A stretch of 64,000 nt of DNA from Sitta carolinensis. Its lineage: Eukaryota; Chordata; Aves; Passeriformes; Sittidae. The DNA lies in the NCBI GenBank assembly GCA_032173965.1, contig CM063295.1:1364001-1428000 (forward strand), in the 5' to 3' direction. Of the stretch, positions 44,940 to 57,741 are shown one piece after another. The notes below the pieces were generated by a model. It was not told the origin of the DNA. It searched no databases and was given only the letters and a program-made list of their open reading frames with translations. Made by a program: the position numbers and the translations under genes. The first letter of the stretch is position 1; each line of letters opens with the position of its first letter.

Positions 44940-45779
44940 TACAAAAACCCATTTGTGGAGGTCTGCCAGCAGAGGCAGCCAGTCGTCTCACCATGGTTTG
45001 GGGTCTCCTCTCACTCACAGGGGAGCTGCTGCCACACCTTTATCTCCAGCTCAGAGTCAGATCAGAGGTGGCAGATGTGGGACTAAGCCTGACCTTTCCC
45101 TCTTTACAGACAGCAGCCCTGGGGTGTGAGTATGTGGGGCTCCTGCATGAGCCCTGTGCCTAGAGCAGGGCAGGCAGCAGCTGCCCCCAAGGCTGGGAAT
45201 GCAGAGCCCCAGCTCCCAGCTCTTCCCTTTGACTCATGAGGAGATGCTGGAGGTAAAACTTCCAGTCCTTGAAGTTTTCTGCCACTTGGGTTGAGCTGAT
45301 GGCAAAGTCCCATGTGTGCAAGTTCTGTGAAGGAATGCTTTCCAGGGAGGTGGTGGCTGGCTTGGATCAGGTTGCATCCCCTTGCTCACACCTTCACCCT
45401 GGCTGGCAGTGGGATAGAGGAGGGACTGCAAACTTTGGAGCACTAGTTGGAGCCTGTTGTTCTTAGGACCCTCGTTCAGAGGGGCCTGAATGCAGCCTCC
45501 CCTCTCCAAATCCACCACCGGCTGCTTGGCTGTGGAAGGGGCTCTTGGTTCTCCCTCAGTTCCCTGTTCTGCAGAGCCTGTGTCCCCCCAGCACTGCTCC
45601 TTTTGATGCCACAGCAGTCACAAAGTAGGTCAAACACCATCTAAACCCTGGCTTGATATCCCTTGAACTAAGTTCCTGCCCTGCCTGAATGTGCCCCAAG
45701 CGAGGTTAGGACTCATGGCTTCCGGGGAGCTAAGAAAGATGAGCAGCGTTACTGTAGCCGAGTAAACGGCTCTGGGCAG

Positions 45780-46105
45780 CCCGGGCTCCTCCCCTCCCAG
45801 CCCGTCTCTCTCCCATCCCTGCTCCCTGCCCTGCCATCCGCTCCCTGCCCTGCCATCCCGGCTCCTTCCCTGCCATCCCGGCTCCCTGCCCTGCCATCCC
45901 AGCTCCCTGCCATCCCGGCTCCCTCCCATCCCGGCTCCTTCCCCTGCCATCCCAACTCCCTGCCCTGCCATCCCGGCTCCTTCCCCTGCCATCCCAACTC
46001 CCTGCCCTGCCACCCCGGCTCCCTCCCACCCCGGCTCCCTCCCATCCCTGCTCCTTCCCCTCCCATCCCTGCTCCTTCCCCTGCCATCCCGGGCTCCCTG
46101 CCCCA
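45780..46105. repeat. Imperfect C-rich minisatellite
   Basis: Irregular tandem of 'ccatcccggctccctgccctg'-like pieces with units of roughly 14-20 bases and a pervasive 'ccatccc' and 'ctccctgcc' theme, on the plus strand. Long minus-strand frames of G, M, A, E, R and Q arise from the repeat and are not coding. Confidence 0.85.
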
Positions 46106-46138
46106 TCTTGCCCAGGGGAATGTCCAACCCGTGTGCTT

Positions 46139-46245
46139 TCAGAGAATCATTAAGGTTGGAAAAGACCTCCAGGATCAATTCCAACCTTTGACCGAACACC
46201 ACCGTGTCATAATGGTGGCTGAGCCATATCGGGAAGTACCACATC
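46139..46245 (-). mobile_element. Short CR1 3' fragment
   Basis: Complement of CR1 3' end: 'cagagaatcattaaggttgg', 'aaaagacctccaggatcaat', 'ttccaacctttgaccgaaca'. Directly follows the minisatellite. Confidence 0.75.
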
Positions 46246-47884
46246 TACTGGTTTTTGGCCTCTCCCAGGAATGGTGACTGCCCTGCTGCTCTCACTAGGT
46301 GACTTTGGTGACACCAATGCTAGAAGGGGTGAAGAGGGTGAGAACCTCGGGCTATCCTGGCTCACCTGAGCTTTAGTCGGTGTGTTACATGTTTCACCTC
46401 TGTCACATCTCCTCCGGGTGCTGCAGCCATGGGGTAACACCACAGTGCTGTCCCTGGATCTGTGATAGGAATTTGGCCAGCACCTCTCTGACAAGGGCAA
46501 CAACAGAACACCTGGACAAGTGAGTCATTCCCTCACTTCCCAAGCCCAGAGCTTTGGGAAACCTCAGTGAAAGTTACAGGAATGTTTGTCCTTGATGCTG
46601 TCAGTGGAAGGGCCCAGATTATTTGTGCGTCTCAAGATCCTTTTGAGTCTCTGCAGATGAAAATCTCTTCTCATGGTGAATGCAGTGGTGACTCAGCACT
46701 AGGGAAGGAGGGTAGATGACCTTAGGAAAATATTTTCACCCTCATGCTCTGGAGATCTCAAAGAAAGGAAAGAAGATTGAGTGGGAAAAAATATTAGCTC
46801 TTGGCAGAAAGAGGCTTTAGAAGAAGCCCAGATCTTAATGCCAGGGGAGGGCTGCAAAGTCTGGGGTCTGGGCACACACCAGCCTCTGGCCTTGCTCCCA
46901 GCTCTTTCTGCAGGAGACAGCTGGAGCTGCAGGAGCTTCCTTACTGCCCTTCCAGGTCAGGGGTTCCAAGAGGAGAACAACAACCCAGGATTCCAGCAGT
47001 AGAACAGAGTCAGCCCTGCAGCTGCAGCACCTACAGTAGAAGCACCCCCTCCCCTGCTACAGGTGAGCCCTCAAAGCCCTCTGTGCCTGTTAAAGCTTGG
47101 AGGACAAGGGTAGGGAGGGCTGTGGTGGCATCCTCACTAAAAGCTGTGTTGATGGAGCAAAGGAGCCCTGAACGTGCCACCCAGAGAAGCAAGCCTTGGC
47201 TCTGCATGTGTGATTAAACCAGAGCCTTGGTCCAGCAGTATCTGCTCACCCTCCTGGTGGCCCTCCCAGGCCTCTCCCTGCTCTGGTCTCACTTCCCAGC
47301 ACCTGCTCACATCAGCTTGGCACATTCCCCAGGTGGTCCCTTTGGCTGCCCATGCAGCCAGGGCAGCTCAGTGGTTGTTGGGGCAGCCACCATCCCCCAG
47401 GGTCTGTCCCTCAGCTCTGGTTCTGATGTCCCAGTGGCTGCTGCTGCAGTCTGACAGCTACAGCCCCTCAGGCAGAAAATGTGGGGGCTTTCCACAGGAC
47501 ACCAAACTCTCCTCATGGTGTACCCTACACTTGCTTGCTCTTCTGCTTCTTCAGGGAGCTGTTTTAGCTCACCAAGTTCTCCCTCCCCCTATGCCCCTGA
47601 GCTTTCTGCTGTTCCTGACTGAGAACAGCAGGAGCAGGATTAGACTGGGATGCTCTGACCCTTCTGACAGCAGCTCAGCCAATGGATGAAGGCACATTTT
47701 TATCAGCACGTGCTTGTTTTTGTGAACATTAATCATATATAACTCCTACTAGATGAGGAACTCTGACAGAAGTTGGTTTTCTCTAACTTCATGTAGTCAA
47801 ATACTCTCCTGTCCTTTTCCTTCCCCTGGAGCTTTGCTCTCTGGGCTCAGCACATCCTCTGTGGTAGATGTGTTTCTTCCCACA
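46246..47884. other. Intergenic spacer, nothing recognised
   Basis: About 1.6 kb with no exon, RNA gene or repeat that I can support. Open frames present are not repeat-free of stops beyond chance and match no family I know. Confidence 0.45.
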
Positions 47885-48131
47885 GCCATAGGGCAGGGTT
47901 AGATGGGATACTGGGCAGGAATTGTTCCCTGGCAGGGTGGGCAGGCCCTGGCACAGGGTGCCCAGAGCAGCTGTGGCTGCCTCTGGATCCCTGGCAGTGC
48001 CCAAGGCCAAGCTGGACATTGGGACTTGGAGCAGCCTGGGATGGTGGAAGCTGTTCCTGCCCACAGCAGGGGGTGGGATGAGATGGGTTTTAAGGTCCTT
48101 TCCAACCCAAAGCATTCTAGGATTTTATGAA
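47885..48131 (+). mobile_element. CR1 LINE 3' fragment
   Basis: Sense CR1: 'tgggcaggaattgttccctg', 'ggatccctggcagtgcccaa', 3' end 'aaggtcctttccaacccaaa'. Intergenic. Confidence 0.9.
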
Positions 48132-49584
48132 GTGGCCTTACAGCTCACTCTGGAGAGAGAACACACAGCTGAGTGTCTGCATGGTCTGTTTCCAAGTGAT
48201 AGACTTGTTTGTTCTGAGCTTTATCCACAATCCTGATATGTTTTGGATGAAGGCTCAGTCATGGATCCTCACTGTAACAATGGTATTGAGTCCTGCAGGG
48301 AAGACTGGGGTCTTCTAGAGCTTCTGTACTAACTGCTCCCTCCTCTTCTGTGCTCCAAGGCCTCTGGAGGATGCAGCACAGGTGACAAGTGACACCCTCT
48401 GAGCATCCCAGTGCTATGGGACATCAGAGGCAAAGACCACTTTGTTGGGGCAAACTTACCCTGCCACATCTCTAAGCCCAGCCTTGTTCTGATTCTGTCC
48501 TGTTCCACAGAGGGACTGTGGGTGGTGTTGGTCACTCCTCTCATCTGCCAGTGCTGGGCTGTGGCTGAGCTGCAGCTGGGAGCCTGGCCAGGGGAAGTAG
48601 ATGATTCTCCTTCAGAACAGAGACTTGCACATCAATAAATGTCTCATTACAGATGCTTTCTGCAGCCTCTTGGCTCTCATTTCCTCTTTCAGCTTCCCCA
48701 GCTTTCTATCCCGCTGGCTGGAAAGCTGCCTGGCTCCTGTGAGAGCTAAGGAATGTTGGAACAGGGGCTGGATGTAGCTCTGTCCTTGCAGGTGAGGTGG
48801 TGGACAAGCCCTGTTTTCTTCAGCATTTCCTGACTTTCCATGTCCTGCTCTGCCCCTTTGTGGGATCTGTTACTGTAGATCCTGCTGTGGCTTCCAGGGA
48901 CAGGTGGGTCCTGTTTAAGTCACCTTGAAAACACCTGCCAACTGTCCAAACCAGCAGAGAGGAACCACCTCCTTGGGGTAACAACTCAGGGCAGGGGAGT
49001 TTCTTCACTGAACTCCCAACATGAGAAAATGCTGAATAAACTCCAGAAAATCCATGGGAAATGGTGGGTTAGGATGGGATTCTCTTTTCCCAAAGCAAAT
49101 GCTCCATTTTACTCCAAAATAGCCACAGCCAGGATGGGGGTGGGTCAGGGTTCCCCCAGTGCCTGCTGAGGTTTGGAATTGTTCACTGGGGCTTTCCATA
49201 GTGACACAGAACTCCTGAACTTCCTCCCAGAGTCCTGGAGCAACCACTGCTGCAGGAGAGGGAGGGCCCCTCCAAGCCACATTCCTCCCTGCCAGGGATT
49301 CCTCTGCCTCCAGCTGCTGGAGTCGGTTCCTGGGGAAGAGCAAACCAGCAGAGCACCTTGTTCTGGCTGCAGCAGGGCTCCAGGGCATGGACAGAGCCTG
49401 AGCTGCTGCAGTAAGGGTCTCATTCAAAGCCTGGCCCCAGAGCAGCAAGAGCCATCTTTGCTTCAGGATTTGGGAATGAGCTCAGCAGGGAGTAAGTGCA
49501 TATAGTGCAAGAAGTTTTACCTGAGCCTGTGGGGGTCTATGAAGGGAGCAGAGGAAAAGGCAGCAGCTGGAACATGTTGGGAAG
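48132..49584. other. Intergenic spacer with an orphan poly(A) signal
   Basis: About 1.45 kb. Plus-strand AATAAA at 48634-48639 could end a plus-strand transcript, but no exon is recognised upstream. Otherwise nothing identifiable. Confidence 0.4.
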
Positions 49585-50495
49585 AAGCCTACAGAGAGAA
49601 CTGGTTAAAAGCCATTTCCCAATCATACCTCAGCCCTGTTAAAATTTTCACTGCCCTTTGCAAGGCCGACAGCACCAGCTCAGCCCTGACTCCTCAGCTG
49701 TCCACAGGAGAGCTCAAAGGCTGCGGAAAAGGCCCATGGGCTGACCACAGGCCCTGCAGGGACCAGCCTGGGTTGGCATCAGTCCTGTGGGAGCACAGAG
49801 CCCATTCCCTGGCAGTGGCATGAAGCCACTTGTCCAGATCCTAATCCTAATTCCCCCTCAGCAGGACCATAAAGGCTTGGAGGGGCTGCTCTGATTGGCA
49901 GGCTCTGGAGTGGGGGTTTGGGGTGTTTGTCGCAGTGTGCCCTGCCAGAGCACAGGCACCATAAACCCTGCAGCCTCCCTTCCAGTGCACAGCCACAGGC
50001 ATCAGCCTGGCTCCACTGAGCATCACCCCAGCCAGACTTCTGCTTCTGTGGGAAGCACAAGGGCCCTGGGCAGAGACAAGGGCATCTCCGCTGCCTCCCC
50101 CTCCTCCAGCTGGGACACAACTGCTGCAGCCAAAACCTCCCCTCCATGCTGCTGCCCAGGCTATTCTTGGCAAGCACCTGCAGCCTCCTGCCTTCAGGGG
50201 CCCCAAGAGGAACAACAGACAGCTTCTACTTTTATTATTACAGTTTAACACAGTCTTGGACAGAGGAGAAGCAGCAGGAACCAACATGCAAAGCAATTCA
50301 AAGTCCTCAGGGGCTCGAGGAAGAACACCCACAGCTCAGCTCCTGTACCTGCTCCCTGCAGTGTCTCTGGGGGGCCTTTCCCTCCAGCTGCTGCTCCATC
50401 ATGCCCCAGAGTGGAACAAGGTCATGGCAGACACCAAACCTACACACACAGAGGAGAGGACTGGCCTGGGATTGTGTCTTGATGAGTCAGGTCCG
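49585..50495 (-). repeat. Source region of the SPSB3 duplication with 485-bp near-identical core
   Basis: 50010-50494 matches 37183-37667 over 485 bp with two mismatches seen by eye (positions about 50170 and 50450), no indels. Flanking 49585-49745 matches 36655-36835 only loosely. The core overlaps the distal SPSB3 3' UTR and its poly(A) signal and extends about 200 bp beyond it. Confidence 0.85.
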
Positions 50496-50922
50496 TTATC
50501 TGACTGGAATCCAGTACACTCCAACCAGGAGGCCGCCTTAATTATCACAGAACATCCTGAGCTGGAAGGGAGCCATGAAGATTATCGAGTCCAACTCCTG
50601 TCATCAAGTCAAATTTTTTAAACGTTGTCTGTGTCAACAAGGATAAGAGATCCTTCAGGAAGAGGTGCTGGCTTCCACAGCAAGTCAGGAGATGAAGCTT
50701 AGATATTTCACCACAAATTTCTTGTGTCAGAACTGGCATCTCTTGGAGCCAGCAACTCTTCTGAATGCCTATGATGGATGTCGAGGCCAAAGATTTCCAC
50801 AGCACTGGAGAAATCTTTGCCAACACATAGAAATGCATGTCCCCAGAAGGAAGAGGTGCATCAGGCTTGCCTGGCCCTTGCAGGCAACACAACAAACCCC
50901 ACCCACCTGGTGCGCAGAGCCA
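50210..50922 (-). other. SPSB3: SPSB3 3' UTR with poly(A) signal
   Basis: From the SPSB3 stop to a minus-strand AATAAA at 50231-50236, about 700 bases. It includes a small CR1 3' remnant at 50541-50602. The distal part is the near-identical duplicated core. Confidence 0.7.
50541..50602 (-). mobile_element. CR1 3' remnant within SPSB3 3' UTR
   Basis: 'atcacagaacatcctgagct', 'ggaagggagccatgaagatt', 'atcgagtccaactcctgtca' is the complement of a CR1 3' end. It is missing from the paralogous position near 37,700, so it arrived after the duplication or was lost there. Confidence 0.75.
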
Positions 50923-53900
50923 TTATGTCCTCCTGCACCTCTTCCTTTGGCAGGCCTCCGCATCCGAGCCGCACGAGCTGTCCGAGTCGCTCCCCGAGGA
51001 CGAGGAAGGCTTTGACATGCTATAGTTCATGCTCAAGACCCATCCCAGTTTGTTGTGCAGCACCTGCTTGAGTCCTGGGGGCAAGGGCAGCACCTCCAGC
51101 GTGTCCACGTAGTCGGGCAGGAGCTGGCGGAGGCGGAAGCAGCACAGGTACTGCAGGGATGTGCGGCTGGCGCAGGACCGGATCACCTTCATGCTGCTCT
51201 TGGCTGCCGTCGAGCACACCATGGGGTAAAACTTCTTGTTCTGCAGCTTTGTGGCTGCCACCCCTGCCAGGGCACAGCACCAGGGAGGGCATGTTAGCTT
51301 AGACAGAGGGATCTCCCCCCTCCCACCTACCCCAAATCCATTAACTGCAAAGCTGTTGGGAAAAGCTTGCCAAAATCCCAATCTATTAAACAACAAATGT
51401 GACCTTCCTCACACTCACTTCACACCTTTGTCTTCTGTTTTCCCAGTGTTTTCTGCTGCAGCCAGAGCAGAGTTCCTCCCACCCCATCCCTGTCTCTCAC
51501 CTATGCACTTGCGGTTCTTGAAGAACGTGAGTGTCCCATGCCACGTGTCCAAATGCACCCCAATAATGGAGCCTTGGCCAAACCTCGAGGAGAAGTTTGT
51601 TTTGTCCCCCTTGTGATGCAGCAGCCCTGAAAACACACCCAAAAAATGGCATTCTGTGGAAAACCTGCACTCCAGGAATTCATCCCACACTGCTGGTACA
51701 GCCTTGCTCAGTGCCAAAAATATCCCTGCACTTCTGACCCCTGCCCTCCCATCCCAGAGTGGCTGGTGGAAAGGGCAAAGTGGAGGTTTTATAATCCACA
51801 GCACAGGGAGCAGCACTGAAACCCCAGAGTGGGGATGTGACAGTAGTGCCCTGGTGCCCTGGCAGGGTCCCACACCAGGTCTAAGGGCTCAGCAAAAAGT
51901 GAGCCAGGAGAGATGCTCCGAGAGCTGCAAGCTGCCAGCAGCTGCTCTGGTGTCCTCAGCCAAGGGATTCTCAGGTGTGCTGGCCCCTCTTGTGCCACTG
52001 CTGCCCACGCAGCCCCCCTGGCTGTGGTACCTGTGTAAGAGAGTCCCCAGCTGTCCTCGTCCTTGCCCAGCAGGCTGCAGAAGGTGTGGCGGTACTTGTC
52101 CAGGTTCACGTCTGACGTCCCAATCCCCACCATCTGTGAGGCAAAGCAGGAGTAAGAAAAGCTCAGTGTCTTTTCAAGCAACAAAACACAACCAAGATTC
52201 CACCTCCAGTTCTTCCCTCCTCTTCTTAGCTCAGGCCAAAACACCCAGAGGGGTTGGTGAAGCCAAGTCTGAAGTTTCAGGGTGGAGCTGAAGGCTCCCA
52301 GCTCCAATTTCCTTTCCTAAGTGAGGAGGCCCAGCTAAAGTGCTGGAGAAGGTCACTGTCCTGTTCACAGAGTCATGGAATGGTTTGTGTTGGAAGGGAC
52401 TGTAAAGCTCATCTCATTCCATCCCTTGCCATGGGCAGGGACACCTCCCACTGTCCCAGGTGGCTCCAAGCCCTGTCCAGCCTGGCCTTGGGCACTGCCA
52501 GGGATCCAGGGGCAGCCACAGCTGCTCTGGGCACCCTGTGCCAGAGCCTGCCCACCCTCCCAGGGAACAATTCCTGCCCAATATCCCACCCAGCCCTGCC
52601 CTCTGGCAGTGGGAAGCCATTCCCCCTTTCTCCATCCCTTATCCCGTCCCTCTCCAGCTCTCCTGGAGCCCCTTTAGGCCCTGCAAGGGGCTCTGAGGTG
52701 TCCATGGAGCCTTCTCTTCTCCAGGTGAGCACCTCCAGCTCTCCCAGCCTGGCTCCAGAGCAGAGAGGCTCCAGCCCTTGGGCCATCTCCATGGGCTCCC
52801 CTGGACTCTCTCCAGCAGCTCCATGTCGTTCCTGTGGTGGAACCCCAGGGCTGGAGGCAGCTCTGCAGGTGGGTCTCACCTGAGGGGGCAGAATCCTCCC
52901 CCTCTCCTGCTGCCCACACTGGGGGCTCAGCCCAAAGCATGGAGGGTTCTGGGTGCTCATGGCCAGGCCATGTCCAGTTCTCAACCTCCAACACTCCATG
53001 TCCTTCTCCCAGGGCTGCTCTCACTCCAATCTCTGCCCAGCTTGGATTATTGGTGTTTGGGATTGCCCTGACCCAGGTGCAGCACCAGCACTTGGGCCTT
53101 GTTCAACTTTTTTCCCATGGCCCCACCTCTCCAACCTGTCCAGGTCTCTCTGGATGCCCCATCCCTCCCCTCCAGGGTGCCACCTCCTCACAAAGCTGGG
53201 TGTCAACTCCAGTCTGGCTGAGGCTGCCCTGATCCCACTGTCCATGTCCCCAGCAGAGGTGTGAGACCATACTGGTCCCAATGCCAGCCCCTGAGCAATG
53301 TCACTTGTCACTGGTCTCTGCCAACTCCCAACTCTTTGCATGTTGGGAGACACCCAGACAATTCCATATCCACCAAGTGGTCCCTCTGTCAAATCCATGT
53401 CTCTCTGGATTAGAGACAAGGATGCCATGCAAGGCAGCAACAAATACTTTGCACAAATTCAGGTAGAACAGATCAGTTCCTCTTCCCTCCTCCACCAACA
53501 CTGCAACCCCATCACAGAAAGCCACTGAATCCCTTAGTGAAGCCATGATGGATGTCATCAATCATATCCACTTTTTCCATGTGCCTTTGCACAGTTTCCA
53601 AAAGGATCTGGTCCATGATTGCCAGGCCCAGAGGGAAGACTGGTCAGCCTGTACTTCCCCAGATCTTCCTTATTTCCCTTTCTAAAAGTGCTGATTATGT
53701 TTTCTCTTTTCCAGTCACTGGGAACTTCACCAGACTGCCACAGCTTCTCCAATATGACGACAGTGGCTAAGCCACTTCATTCATCAGTGCCTTCAGATCC
53801 CAGGGATGAATCTCATCAGGTCCCCACGGACTTGTGCACTTCCAGACAGCCTCAAACCTCACCTCCATGGTGGGACCTCATCCTGCCAGCCCCTGTCTGA

Positions 53901-56522
53901 AATCCTGGGCATTCCTGTGAGCCCCACACGTACCATGTCAGTGCCATACACCGGCGAGGTCATCTTGATCTCCCAGAAGTGCTGCCCGTCTGCCAGCTCC
54001 TTGTTGCCGCGGATGGCAGCCGTGCCACAGCTGTACTCCATGTGGAAATTCACCTTGCGGTTGTCACACGTCAGCAGTGTGGCCGTTGACTTGTTCAGCT
54101 CATCCCACACCCAGTCGAAATCTGTGGAGGAAGCACAGAGGGGACAAGGATGGGCAAAGGCCCTCAGGGAATGAGCCCCAAGCCAAAGCACAGGCAGATG
54201 ATTGCTTTGAAGGTCTGTTGGTGGGTTTGTTTATATTTCTCTTATTGTTTAAGAGGGTATATCTTAAGCTGTGCACATCAGAGAACTGTTTGAGGCCTTA
54301 ACTACTCTGCAGCATCTCACTAGGGATGGATCAAGTGCTCCAAAGCTGTCAGCATTCACCAGGCCAAATTTTGGCTGACATCAGGCACGAGCCTCCCTTC
54401 TCCCCACCACTCCCCATGGGATCAAGGGGTGGCTCTGCCACACCACAGGCTCTCCCCTCAGCCCAAGCCCACCCTGTGCTCTGAGCCAGGCACCCTGCCA
54501 GCCCTGCAGGGATCAGGAGGGCCCTAAGCACCGGCTCTGTTTCACTGGGGCCTAAGCCGGATCGGAAAGCAGGTCCCAGAGGTGAGCGCTGACGCCAAAA
54601 CAGCATCAGCCCTGAGCCTGGAAACACGACAGCAGGCACGGGCTAGTAATCCTCCTACAGCCTCTGGATGTAAACAAAGGAATGCTGGGACAGGAGAAGG
54701 ACACTGCAGGGGTCCCCCCAGCCCCAGGGGAGCCCCTTACACTCGTCCTCCTCGCCGCAGCGGCAGTCGCGGACACGGTGCAGGGCATGCAGGCTGGAGC
54801 AGTAGGGAGCTTCACTCTGGTTCTCACAGTTGCAGTAAGACTCTCCAGTCACAGGGATGGCACTCGGGATGGAGGGAGACAGGGAGGAAAACTCTGGCTC
54901 CGAATCCGAGTCGCTGTGCTGCTGGGGAGAACAGGGAGTGCTCACTGCTGGGCATTCGTGGGCTGGCAGAGGGACAGCTGTGCTGGGACATACCCAGGCT
55001 CATGGCCTGGCCTGGCCTGTCACACAGGGAGGCTGTGCCCATGGAATTACCCTGCTTTGGGACATGGATAGTGCCTGCTGAGCTGCAGGGACCTCTCAGC
55101 ACTCTGCACTGCAGGTACATTCTTTGTGCCTGCCAGGGACATGGAGCTGTCACAGCAGGGTGAGAGCCCAAGTCTGGAATACACACATCATGAAGGAAAT
55201 TCTGTTAAAGCTTGGGCTTTCATCAGGCAGGTTCCAGCCTTCAGCAGAGCCAAGCACTGCTCTGGAGAGGGTGTGAAGAGGCTGGGAGGCACAAGAAGGG
55301 AGAGGGGGCAGAACAAAGGGAGCCAGTTGAGCAGCATGGATGCAGCTCTTCTGGCCAGTGCTGCAGACAGGCCCACGGAGAACCCAGGGCAGGGTTAAAG
55401 GACTTTTGCTTACTTTCATGAACATGAAAACCTGATTTACTGTTCCCCAGTGCCAAGAGACCAAAGTGATCCTGGACTGGACACTGTGAGAGTCACAGCC
55501 CAGTTTCACTCCTGTGCTGCCTAAGGGATTCTCTTATCATGGGTTGCAGAGTTACTCTAAGTTTACATGCTGCTCAGGTGTACCTGCTTGTTATCCACCC
55601 CCATGGTCAGGGGTATTTAATGACAAAAATCCTTTAAACTCATGTTCTTGCAGCTGTGTAAGACCAGGAACTGAAACTACTTGGTCTTACAAACATGCTG
55701 CCCAGGCCTCCTTTGGCCTGCAGACCCAAGAGCTTGGGTTCTGTCTTTCCTAACTTCTAACTTTCCCAAGTACTGCTATCTAGAAATCCTGTCATTCCTG
55801 TGACTGCAGGGACAGAAAACTGCTCATTTTCTGTGAGCACCGTGCTTGAGTTTGGCAGAGCCTCCTGGCATCACTGTGGCTCTGAAGCTCCTGGAGTAGC
55901 TCCTTGTGCCCTCACCACTGCATAGGGAACTCGACTCACACACTCAAGAATTAGGGAAATAGGGAAGGATGGCAGTGGTGAATCAGTTACTCCTTGCACT
56001 GTTTTACTCTTGCTCTCCTGATGTGTTCCCATCTCCAGCACACCTGGACCAGGCTCAGAAGTGAAATTCACATTGCAGAGCAGGAAATGTGAGGAAATGT
56101 CAGTCTGAAGACACTGCCCTGCAATCTCCACCACCATCTCCAAGCCCCTCACAGCCCGGGAGGGAACACAGCCAGCCAGATTAGGGAACTGATCCACTTC
56201 AAACACTTATCTAGAGCTCTACTTCCAAAAAAAAAAATGTTTTAAAATATCATATGTACTTTACATATGACCCACCCATTCTAAGCTTTAAAAGCATTTT
56301 GCTTAGTATCAATATTGACCATTACTAAATCCTTTCTGCTCTTGGCCACTTCAGACCTGGTATCAGGGAAAGGTCCCTGTGCTCCCCAGAGCCCCGAGCC
56401 CAGCCTACCTGGCCGTCGGAGTCGTAGCCCCAGCCCCGCGCGCCGGCCCGGCCGTCGGCCTCGCGCCGCACCCCGCTCAGGACGAAGTGCCAGGCCCGGC
56501 TGCTCCGCGGGCGCCGCGCCAT
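50923..56522 (-). CDS. SPSB3: SPRY domain-containing SOCS box protein 3
   Basis: Substrate adaptor of Elongin B/C-Cullin 5 ubiquitin ligases; the mammalian protein has been reported to target nuclear cGAS. Six coding exons (high to low): 56522-56409, 54918-54741, 54121-53934, 52133-52031, 51626-51501, 51263-50923, 1,050 nt, 349 aa (human 355). Start is [17 protein letters not shown], as in human. The SPRY domain runs from about residue 90 ([13 protein letters not shown]) through [60 protein letters not shown] and [15 protein letters not shown]. The C-terminal SOCS box is [15 protein letters not shown] ... [20 protein letters not shown] serine/acidic tail and QRKRCRRT end the protein. All splice phases agree. 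The second coding exon has a NAGNAG acceptor. A non-coding first exon is expected in the CpG island shared with NUBP2. Confidence 0.97.
52366..53800 (-). mobile_element. Long CR1 LINE copy in SPSB3 intron
   Basis: About 1.4 kb. The complement of a 3' end at 52366-52430 (tggaatggtttgtgttggaa, gggactgtaaagctcatctc) runs through the CR1 body to a minus-strand RT fragment at 53558-53752 ([32 protein letters not shown]). That frame matches the family's G-E-V-P-x-D-W-K and K-G-x-K-E-D-x-x-x-Y-R motifs. Truncated at the 5' end; same strand as SPSB3. Confidence 0.85.
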
Positions 56523-56837
56523 GCTGCCCCTGGACAGGTAGGCTGGGGAAAAGAACACGAGGTTACGATTCTGCCACGCCCCATGGCCACTCCCCGGGTC
56601 ACTGGCGCTGTGGGGCCAGCACAAGATCAGTCAGTGCAAAAAAAGTTCCATCCGCATCAAGAGCGTCCAAAAACTTCAACCGTTCTGCACCCAGGGTCAA
56701 CTTCTCCCTGAGCCAGGTGTTCAGCTGGGCCCTAGAAATGCTCCAAATATCCAGTGGTGGTGGCAGCAGCTGCCCCTCTGCAGGAGCTGGATCCAGCAGC
56801 CACCTCTCACCTGGCCTGGGGAGCTTCAGAGCTGCCA

Positions 56838-56950
56838 GAATCAGAGTCCTTTGGGTTGGAAGGAACGTCAAGCTCATCTTGTTCCACCCCTGCCATGGGC
56901 AGGGACACCTTCCACTCAACACAGCCTCCCTGGTGCCCACTGACCCTCCA
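56838..56950 (-). mobile_element. Short CR1 3' fragment upstream of SPSB3 ATG exon
   Basis: Complement of CR1 3' end: 'cagagtcctttgggttggaa', 'ggaacgtcaagctcatcttg', 'ccatgggcagggacacct'. It lies in the presumed SPSB3 first intron. Confidence 0.8.
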
Positions 56951-57741
56951 GCAGCTGTCCTGGCTCAGGCCGCCTGCACTGCCCCAGCCCCCCTGCAGCC
57001 CATCTGTCGCCAGGGAAGGTTATCCACCTGCAGCTGCCCCCTGATGGAAGACTTTGCTCTCAGTGCTTAGAGAGGAAGAGAAATCACTTTCCTGCTCACT
57101 GGAGGGAAACCAGGCTTGTGACAGACCTGTCCCAGCTTGCCTAAAGGACAACAGGCAGAAGGGAAGCAGCTGCCTGTCTCCCAGTCCAGCAGGCATGTTG
57201 TTCAGAGACAGATTTCCCGAGGCTGCTTCCCTGTGCACAGCCTGACAGGCCACACCAGCTCCCAGGTCACACACAGGACCATTGCACTGGATGTGACAGG
57301 GAAACCTCAGCTTCCAGTCTCATCTGCCTGAAGTTTATCTTTGCAGGATTCAACTCCCCACCAAGAGGCACCCTCTGGGCTGTAACCCTTGGATGCTCTC
57401 CCTCAGCTCAGCCCCGAGCCAGAGCCTGCCATAAAGCACCTGGCCCTGTGCCTCAGTCCCCAATGGGACAGCAGCTCCTGCAAAAGCAGGACAGGCCAAG
57501 CCACAGCAGCTGTGCAGCTGCCCATGGATGCTGTGAAGTGCTCTGGAAATCCCACCTGCTGAAATCACAGGGCTCGCACAGCCATGCTGGGAAAGCAGCT
57601 AACACCACAGCAGAAACCCCTTCAACAGCTTTGCTGAGCACCCACGGCAGCCTAGCAGAGCTGCTCTGCTCCTCCAGCCCTCACTAAGGCTGGGGGCTAG
57701 AGTCAGCAGAGATCCCAGTATATGATCCAGCACTGATGGCA

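Noticed and set aside
45630..46244. 204-aa minus-strand ORF rich in G, M, A, E, R and Q
   Set aside because: Translation of the C-rich minisatellite. No domain, no start context and no splice structure.
41961..49584. MRPS34 or EME2 between NME3 and SPSB3
   Set aside because: Looked for their characteristic sequence in the open frames of both strands and saw none; a profile search would be needed to exclude decayed remains.
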